The translations under genes and the position numbers were made by a program. DNA of 64,000 nt from Adhaeribacter_A terreus (GTDB lineage: Bacteria > Bacteroidota > Bacteroidia > Cytophagales > Hymenobacteraceae), in NCBI RefSeq assembly GCF_042657365.1, contig NZ_JBHSKT010000002.1, forward strand, positions 1-64,000, given 5' to 3'. Positions 59,067 through 64,000 of the stretch are shown here, piece after piece. The notes below the pieces were generated by a model. It ran no database searches. It was given only the letters and a program-made list of their open reading frames with translations, and had not been told where the DNA came from. Position 1 is the stretch's first letter. Every line of letters starts with the position of its first letter.

Positions 59067-60248
59067 ATGAACGGATTGAAATTGTGGCTCCGCGACAACC
59101 TGAAAGGCGACCCTGTTCTATGGGGAATTGTGATTGCTTTTTCATTGATCAGTATTCTGGTGGTTTACTCGGCTACCGGTACGCTGGCTTATAAAAAAAT
59201 GAGCGGAAACACTGAGTATTTTCTTTTTAAGCATACCAGTCTGATCTTTGTCGGGCTGGCATTTATGTGGTTTGCGCACAAGCTCAATTATAAGTATTAC
59301 TCGCGTATTTCGTTGCTGGCGCTCATTCTTTCGGTGCCGTTACTTTTATTTACCTGGCGTTTTGGTTCCAACCTCAACGAAGCTTCCCGCTGGATCATGA
59401 TCCCGGTAATTAACCAGACCTTTCAGCCTTCCGATTTAGCCAAGTTAGCGCTTATCTCACATTTAGCCAGTATGTTAAGTAAAAGGCAGATGAATATTAC
59501 AGCTATCCGGGAAACGTTGGTGCCGCTTTTATTATGGTGCGGCGGTATCTGCGGACTTATCATGCTCTCCAATATTTCTACCGGTTTGCTGCTTTTTGCT
59601 ACCTGCATGTTGCTCATGTTCATCGGCCGCGTACCCATGAAATATATCCTGATGCTGGTTGTGGTAGGTGCTATCTTTGGCAGTGTGGCTTTGGCCGTTG
59701 GCCAGCGGATGGGTACGGCGATAAGTCGTATCGAAAAATTTATGGATAAGGATAAGCCGGTTTTTCAGCTGGAGCAATCTTACATTGCTATTGCTACCGG
59801 CGGGGTGGTGGGCAAAGGTCCGGGCAATTCCGATCAGCGTAATTTTCTGCCGCACCCTTATTCCGACTTCATTTACGCCATTATTATTGAAGAATACGGC
59901 ATTATAGGTGGCGCCGTAATTCTGTTCTTATACCTTGCTTTGTTGTATCGTGGCATGATTGTAGTAGCCCGAAGTTCCGGCGCTTTCGGCGGCCTGCTTT
60001 CGGCGGGCCTCAGTTTCAGTCTCGTCATTCAGGCCATGGTAAACATGGGCGTAGCGGTAGGTTTGGGTCCGGTTACGGGTTTGCCTTTGCCGCTGCTTAG
60101 TATGGGGGGAACTTCACTTATTTTTACCGGAATTTCTATGGGAATTATTCTCAGCGTGAGCCGCAACGATTACGAAAGCAACCAGCCGAAAGAAAATTCC
60201 CTGCCGAAACCGAAACAAGTAGCTGAAAACGTATTGGCCCATGCCTGA
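59067..60248 (+). CDS. ftsW: Septal lipid II polymerase FtsW (SEDS family)
   Basis: A 393-residue SEDS protein with ten transmembrane segments. Signatures: SATGTLAYKKMSGNTEYFLFKH, NEASRWIMIPVINQTFQPSDLAKLALI, and VGKGPGNSDQRNFLPHPYSDFIYAIIIEEYGIIGG, the last containing catalytic and lipid II-contact residues. The end overlaps murG by 8 nt. Together with FtsI it makes septal peptidoglycan. Confidence 0.95.
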   Translation: MNGLKLWLRDNLKGDPVLWGIVIAFSLISILVVYSATGTLAYKKMSGNTEYFLFKHTSLIFVGLAFMWFAHKLNYKYYSRISLLALILSVPLLLFTWRFGSNLNEASRWIMIPVINQTFQPSDLAKLALISHLASMLSKRQMNITAIRETLVPLLLWCGGICGLIMLSNISTGLLLFATCMLLMFIGRVPMKYILMLVVVGAIFGSVALAVGQRMGTAISRIEKFMDKDKPVFQLEQSYIAIATGGVVGKGPGNSDQRNFLPHPYSDFIYAIIIEEYGIIGGAVILFLYLALLYRGMIVVARSSGAFGGLLSAGLSFSLVIQAMVNMGVAVGLGPVTGLPLPLLSMGGTSLIFTGISMGIILSVSRNDYESNQPKENSLPKPKQVAENVLAHA

Positions 60249-61350
60249 TCCGATAAAAACGTACCGATTGATCATTAGCGGCGGTGGTACCGGCGGACAT
60301 ATTTTTCCGGCCGTAGCCATTGCCAACCAGTTTAAACACGTTTTTCCAAACGCTGAAATTCTGTTTGTGGGCGCCAACGGCCGCATGGAAATGACGCGCG
60401 TGCCCGAAGCCGGTTACAAAATTGTGGGCCTGAACATTGCCGGCCTGCAACGCAGCCTGACTTTGAAAAACCTGAGCTTCCCCTTTAAGGTGATCAATAG
60501 TGTTTTAGCCGCCAAAAAAATAATCAAAGAATTTAAGCCCGATGCGGTGGTAGGAGTGGGAGGTTATGCGAGTGCACCGGTGTTATTTGCCGCTACTTCG
60601 CAGCATATTCCGGCCCTGATCCAGGAGCAGAATTCGCATGCAGGCATTACCAATAAACTGCTGGCCAAACGGGTGCATAAAATTTGCGTGGCTTACGAAG
60701 GCATGGAAAAATATTTCCCCTCCAGTAAAATAGTTTTGGCCGGTAACCCGGTGCGGAAAGATATTATTGGTTGTGCTGGAAAGCGCGCCGAAGCAGTACA
60801 ATTTTTCAGCCTCGACCCAAATAAAAAAACGGTTTTGGTAATTGGCGGAAGTTTAGGCGCCCGCACTTTGAACGAAAGCACCGCGCAAAGCCTTAACAGA
60901 TTGATCAACTCCGGTTATCAGCTGATCTGGCAAACCGGAAAAAGCTATTACCACACGGCCGTTGGCCTTACTACCCATTTAACCGACAATGGAATCCGGG
61001 TTTTCGAGTTTATTAAGAACATGGATCTGGCTTATGCCGCATCTGATCTGGTGATTTCCCGCGCGGGTGCATTGTCAATTTCAGAGCTTTGCCTGGCGGG
61101 AAAACCGAGCATTTTAGTACCGTCGCCGAATGTAGCGGAAGACCATCAGACGAAAAACGCTATGGCTTTGGTGCAAAAAAGTGCGGCCATTCTGGTAAAA
61201 GATACTGAGGCAAATCACGTTTTATACGAAGTGGCGCTCGAGCTTCTACAGGATGAAAAGAAACTGCAGGAACTGAGCACCAACATCGGCAAATTGGGTA
61301 AGCCAAAAGCCGCTGAAGAAATTGTAAACGAACTGATAAAACTGCTTTAG
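60241..61350 (+). CDS. murG: UDP-GlcNAc:MurNAc-pentapeptide undecaprenol GlcNAc transferase
   Basis: A 369-residue GT28 enzyme that converts lipid I to lipid II. Glycine-rich SGGGTGGHIFPAVAIANQF near residue 13, GVGGYASAPVLFA, EQNSHAGITNKLLAK, LVIGGSLGARTLNE and the UDP-GlcNAc site SRAGALSISELCLAGKPSILVPSPNVAEDHQTKNA are all present. The segment KNAMALVQKS is encoded by a copy of the 29-bp element. Confidence 0.96.
   Translation: MPDPIKTYRLIISGGGTGGHIFPAVAIANQFKHVFPNAEILFVGANGRMEMTRVPEAGYKIVGLNIAGLQRSLTLKNLSFPFKVINSVLAAKKIIKEFKPDAVVGVGGYASAPVLFAATSQHIPALIQEQNSHAGITNKLLAKRVHKICVAYEGMEKYFPSSKIVLAGNPVRKDIIGCAGKRAEAVQFFSLDPNKKTVLVIGGSLGARTLNESTAQSLNRLINSGYQLIWQTGKSYYHTAVGLTTHLTDNGIRVFEFIKNMDLAYAASDLVISRAGALSISELCLAGKPSILVPSPNVAEDHQTKNAMALVQKSAAILVKDTEANHVLYEVALELLQDEKKLQELSTNIGKLGKPKAAEEIVNELIKLL
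61154..61182 (+). repeat. 29-bp USS-like element
   Basis: Inside murG. Exact core AAAACGCTA and tail AAAAAGT. Confidence 0.7.
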
Positions 61351-61429
61351 TCCCGAATTTTTGATTGGTCGGATTTGGATATTCGATCAAAAAGTAAGAT
61401 CTGAAAACTGAACTTTGAAAATTCAAAAC

Positions 61430-61458
61430 AAAACACTAGGGTTTTGAGCCCGAAAACT
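61430..61458 (+). repeat. 29-bp USS-like element
   Basis: Between murG and murC. Core AAAACACTA (one change); tail GAAAACT. Confidence 0.8.
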
Positions 61459-61511
61459 AACGAAAGAAGAAAGCGAAAATTCGAACCATCGGACTTCGGA
61501 CGATCTTGAAA

Positions 61512-62933
61512 ATGGAACCAACTATGAACAACCAGCAACCAGCAACGAACTACAAGTACATTTACTTTTTAGGTATTGGTGGAATTGGTATGAGCGCCAT
61601 TGCGCGATGGTTCAAAGCGAATGGCAAACCGGTTTGGGGTTACGATAAAACCGATACTGTGCTCACCCAAAACCTGGCAAAAGAAGGCATCAACATTCAT
61701 TTCGAAGACAATATTGACCTGATCCCGAAGGAGGTTTTGGAAAATAAAACCGAAACGTTGGTAGTGTTAACGCCCGCCGTTCCGCAGGATCATGCCGAAC
61801 TGAATTTCTTCCGCGAGCAAGGTTATACTATAAAAAAACGTTCCGAAGTTTTAGGCATTATTACTGCCAACGCTTACACGATTGCAGTAGCCGGAACCCA
61901 CGGAAAAACCAGCACCAGCAGCATGGTAGCGCATTTATTGCACGATGCAGGAATTGATTGCTCCGCGTTTTTAGGCGGCATTGCTGTTAATCTGAATTCG
62001 AATTTAGCCATTGGCAACGCTGAAAAAGACGGAAAACAAATTGTAGTAGTGGAAGCCGATGAGTACGACCGTTCTTTTTTAACGCTGCACCCGGATATTG
62101 CCATTGTAACGAATTCCGATGCTGACCACCTCGATATTTACGGCGACAAAGATCACCTTATTCATTCTTTTCAGGATTTTATTGGCCAGATTAAACCCGG
62201 CGGCACGCTTATACTCAATAAAAACACTGATCCGCGTTTAACCGAAAAAATGCAGAAAGGCGTGAATCTGATAACCTATTCGCTGGAAAACGGCGATCTG
62301 CACGCTTCGGAAATTCAGGTTAGCGGCCGCACGTTCGGTTTCGATCTGAAAAGTGTTGATAAAGATATTCCGGATCTGGCTTTAAAAGTGCCCGGTTTTC
62401 ACAACGTTGAAAATATGTTAGCCGCTATACAGGCTTGTCTCATCCTGAACGTGCCGGAAAACGCTATCCAAAACGGGGTAAAAACCTATAAAGGCGTAAA
62501 ACGGCGCTTCGAATACATTTTTGAAAATGATAGTAAAGTTTACATCGACGATTACGCCCACCATCCCACTGAAATTGAAGCCTTTATTCGTTCCGTTAAG
62601 GCGCTTTATCCCGGCAAAAAACTGAAGCTTATTTTTCAGCCGCATTTGTTTACCCGCACCCGCGATTTTGCTGACGGCTTTGCTGAAAGCCTGAGCCAGG
62701 CCGATGAAGTGGTGTTGCTGGAAATATATCCGGCCCGCGAAAAACCGATTCCCGGAATTACTTCAAAAATTCTGCTCGAAAAAATCACTTCTTCGCAAAA
62801 AACATTGCTGACCAAAGAAGAAGTCTTGCTAAATTTGCAGTCCGATAAAAGCTGGGATGTACTTGCCACTGTAGGTGCCGGCGATATTGACACCTTGGTG
62901 CAGCCAATAAAAAATATTTTAGAAAAACTTTAA
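61512..62933 (+). CDS. murC: UDP-MurNAc:L-alanine ligase
   Basis: A 473-residue Mur ligase. Family marks: FLGIGGIGMSAIARWF near residue 20, the ATP loop AVAGTHGKTSTSSMVAHLL near 120, NSDADHLDIYGD, and DDYAHHPTEI. I start at the ATG 61512; a TTG at 61506 and an ATG at 61524 are alternatives. The stretch ENAIQNGVKTYKG is encoded by a copy of the 29-bp element. Spacing to ftsQ is 14 nt. Confidence 0.95.
   Translation: MEPTMNNQQPATNYKYIYFLGIGGIGMSAIARWFKANGKPVWGYDKTDTVLTQNLAKEGINIHFEDNIDLIPKEVLENKTETLVVLTPAVPQDHAELNFFREQGYTIKKRSEVLGIITANAYTIAVAGTHGKTSTSSMVAHLLHDAGIDCSAFLGGIAVNLNSNLAIGNAEKDGKQIVVVEADEYDRSFLTLHPDIAIVTNSDADHLDIYGDKDHLIHSFQDFIGQIKPGGTLILNKNTDPRLTEKMQKGVNLITYSLENGDLHASEIQVSGRTFGFDLKSVDKDIPDLALKVPGFHNVENMLAAIQACLILNVPENAIQNGVKTYKGVKRRFEYIFENDSKVYIDDYAHHPTEIEAFIRSVKALYPGKKLKLIFQPHLFTRTRDFADGFAESLSQADEVVLLEIYPAREKPIPGITSKILLEKITSSQKTLLTKEEVLLNLQSDKSWDVLATVGAGDIDTLVQPIKNILEKL
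62458..62486 (+). repeat. 29-bp USS-like element
   Basis: Inside murC. Exact core AAAACGCTA; tail AAAAACC. Confidence 0.6.
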
Positions 62934-62947
62934 AAAAAACATTGGTA

Positions 62948-63715
62948 ATGCCATTGAACCGTAAAATAAAATCGCTAATTTTTGCCTTCTGTTGCGTGGC
63001 GGTTTTCGGTGCATTGGTAGTTTTTGCCGGCGAACGTCAACAGCAAAAAAACTGTGAAAAAGTAAATATTTCTATTGAAAATGAATACAATAATTACTTT
63101 ATTAGCGAAAAGGAAGTTACCGAACTTTTAACCAGGGACGGAGCTGAAAAAATTGCCGGGCTGAACCGCAGCGAGATAAATCTTAAAAATCTTGAAATGC
63201 GGATCAAAGCCCATAAATTTGTAAAAGATGCCCAGGTATCGCGCGATCTGAAAGGAAATTTAAAAGTAAGCATAAAGCAGAACAGGCCTATAGCAAGACT
63301 TATACACGAAAACTCCGATAACGATGTTTACATCGACGATGAAGGAAACATCCTGCCATTATCGGAACGCTTTACTGCCCGCGTAATTCCTATCACCAAA
63401 TCGGTGCAATCTCCAGCGCTTAATAACGCATTCTTTCAGGACTCAGTAGGCCATGCTTACCTGTCCCTTTTGCAGTTTATAGACCACGATGCCTTCTGGA
63501 AAGCGCAGCTTGCCCAGATGCACATAGAAGCAGACGGAAAAGTAACCTTCCAGCCTCAGGTCGGCGACCAGAAGATCGAATTCGGCTTGCCGGAAGACAT
63601 CGAACGGAAGTTCAAAAAACTGATGATCGTTTATAAACAGGTACTGCCGCAAATGGGGTGGAACAAGTATAAACGGGTTAATATAGAATTCAATGATCAG
63701 ATTATCTGTGAATAA
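62948..63715 (+). CDS. ftsQ: Cell division protein FtsQ
   Basis: A 255-residue bitopic protein: short basic N terminus, one helix (about 8-26, LIFAFCCVAVFGALVVFAG), a POTRA-like segment (about 35-110, with FISEKEVTELL and RIKAHKFVKDAQVSRDLKGNLKVSIKQNRPIARL) and the FtsQ beta domain. It recruits the FtsL/FtsB complex. The ATG at 62948 is preferred to the TTG at 62942. It is 9 nt before ftsA. Confidence 0.9.
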   Translation: MPLNRKIKSLIFAFCCVAVFGALVVFAGERQQQKNCEKVNISIENEYNNYFISEKEVTELLTRDGAEKIAGLNRSEINLKNLEMRIKAHKFVKDAQVSRDLKGNLKVSIKQNRPIARLIHENSDNDVYIDDEGNILPLSERFTARVIPITKSVQSPALNNAFFQDSVGHAYLSLLQFIDHDAFWKAQLAQMHIEADGKVTFQPQVGDQKIEFGLPEDIERKFKKLMIVYKQVLPQMGWNKYKRVNIEFNDQIICE

Positions 63716-63724
63716 AATACAGCT

Positions 63725-64000
63725 ATGCAAAACGATAAAATAGTAGTAGGCTTAGATATAGGAACAACCAAAATTTGTGCACTGGTTGGCCGCAAAAACG
63801 AATACGGGAAGCTGGAGATTCTTGGTATGGGCAAAGCCGTTTCGGAAGGTGTAGTAAGAGGAATTGTAAGCAACATCGATAAAACTGTAGATGCCATTAA
63901 GAAAGCGATCCGTCAGGCAGAAGAGCAAAGTGGTATTAACATTGGCGTAGTAAACGTAGGCATTGCCGGGCAACATATTAAAAGCTTGCAGCACAACGGC
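63725..64000 (+). CDS. ftsA: Cell division protein FtsA, 5' part (runs off the window)
   Basis: The first 92 codons: MQNDKIVVGLDIGTTKICALVGRK carries the actin-fold phosphate-1 motif, followed by GVVRGIVSNIDKTVDAIKKAIRQAEEQSG and VVNVGIAGQHIKSL, the 1C-domain start of FtsA. It tethers FtsZ to the membrane. The rest, and presumably ftsZ, lie beyond the window. Confidence 0.95.
   Translation, partial: MQNDKIVVGLDIGTTKICALVGRKNEYGKLEILGMGKAVSEGVVRGIVSNIDKTVDAIKKAIRQAEEQSGINIGVVNVGIAGQHIKSLQHNG

Noticed and set aside
415..62486. CRISPR array as explanation for the 29-bp repeats
   Set aside because: Copies are irregularly spaced over 62 kb, in both orientations, inside genes, with a variable centre, and no cas genes are seen.
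6508..62486. Coding copies of the 29-bp motif as pure by-product of Lys-Asn-Ala or Lys-Thr-Val codons
   Set aside because: Some weak copies (38067, 54930, 55985, 22622) may be chance, but minus-strand copies in comEC, crtW and 40242 and antisense copies in purB and the TonB receptor gene do not encode such residues, and the 29-bp spacing is kept.

Overview
The window looks like a chromosomal segment of a Bacteroidota, most likely order Cytophagales near Hymenobacteraceae (family placement is inference). The signs are a type IX secretion sorting domain, two DUF4199 proteins, BatA and DUF983 family proteins, an HYC_CC_PP protein, a TonB-dependent receptor, TAnnTTTG promoter boxes, frequent GTG/TTG starts and a Bacteroidota-type dcw cluster without murF. 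It begins inside a 5S rRNA gene (end of an rRNA operon) and ends inside ftsA.

Layout. 0.5-7.1 kb: BatA-like VWA membrane protein, a dihydroorotase homologue lacking metal ligands, two DUF4199 proteins and two glycosyltransferases. 7.2-12.2 kb: heme A synthase, RlmH, a cupin protein, a beta-propeller lipoprotein and a secreted repeat protein. 12.3-22.1 kb: purB, a T9SS-exported endonuclease I, a membrane-anchored GT51 transglycosylase, a 0.7 kb repeat-rich gap, TerC, a DPM1-type glycosyltransferase, protoporphyrinogen oxidase and a HAD phosphatase. 22.3-26 kb: copper handling (multicopper oxidase fused to a CopB-like barrel, DUF305 protein, CopZ-like chaperone). 26-35.4 kb: housekeeping genes, tRNA-Leu(CAA), PhoH and ComEC. 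35.4-44.5 kb: a carotenoid cluster (crtZ, CarH-like MerR/B12 regulator, ECF sigma, crtI, crtB, two paralogous unknowns, lycopene cyclase, ispH, VOC protein, crtW), predicted to make hydroxylated and ketolated beta-carotene derivatives under possible light/B12 control. 44.7-50 kb: YfiT, a lipoprotein, and a second metal locus (secreted HMA protein, TonB receptor, HYC_CC_PP protein), then a frameshifted outer-membrane protein gene. 50.4-64 kb: the dcw cluster mraZ-rsmH-ftsL-ftsI-murE-mraY-murD-ftsW-murG-murC-ftsQ-ftsA, preceded by a dense array of MraZ-type and DnaA-type boxes.

The most unusual signal is a dispersed 29-bp motif: AAAACG(C/G)TA, a 13-nt spacer usually carrying TTT, then AAAAA(C/G)T. 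I located 53 copies by eye in 64 kb, on both strands (32 plus, 21 minus), 28 intergenic, 6 straddling gene ends and 19 inside coding sequence. Copies supply the start codon of three genes and the stop codon of three others. A specific core followed by two A/T tracts at helical-turn spacing, spread at about one per 1.2 kb in genes and gaps alike, closely resembles the extended DNA uptake signal sequence (USS) of Pasteurellaceae, although the core sequence is different. I propose it as a candidate uptake-type sequence in a Bacteroidota. Function is inference; the repeat itself is directly visible.

Other repeat classes are large imperfect palindromes between genes (28.8, 31.5, 43.1 kb) and Bacteroidota-type intergenic repeats (17.6-18.1 kb).
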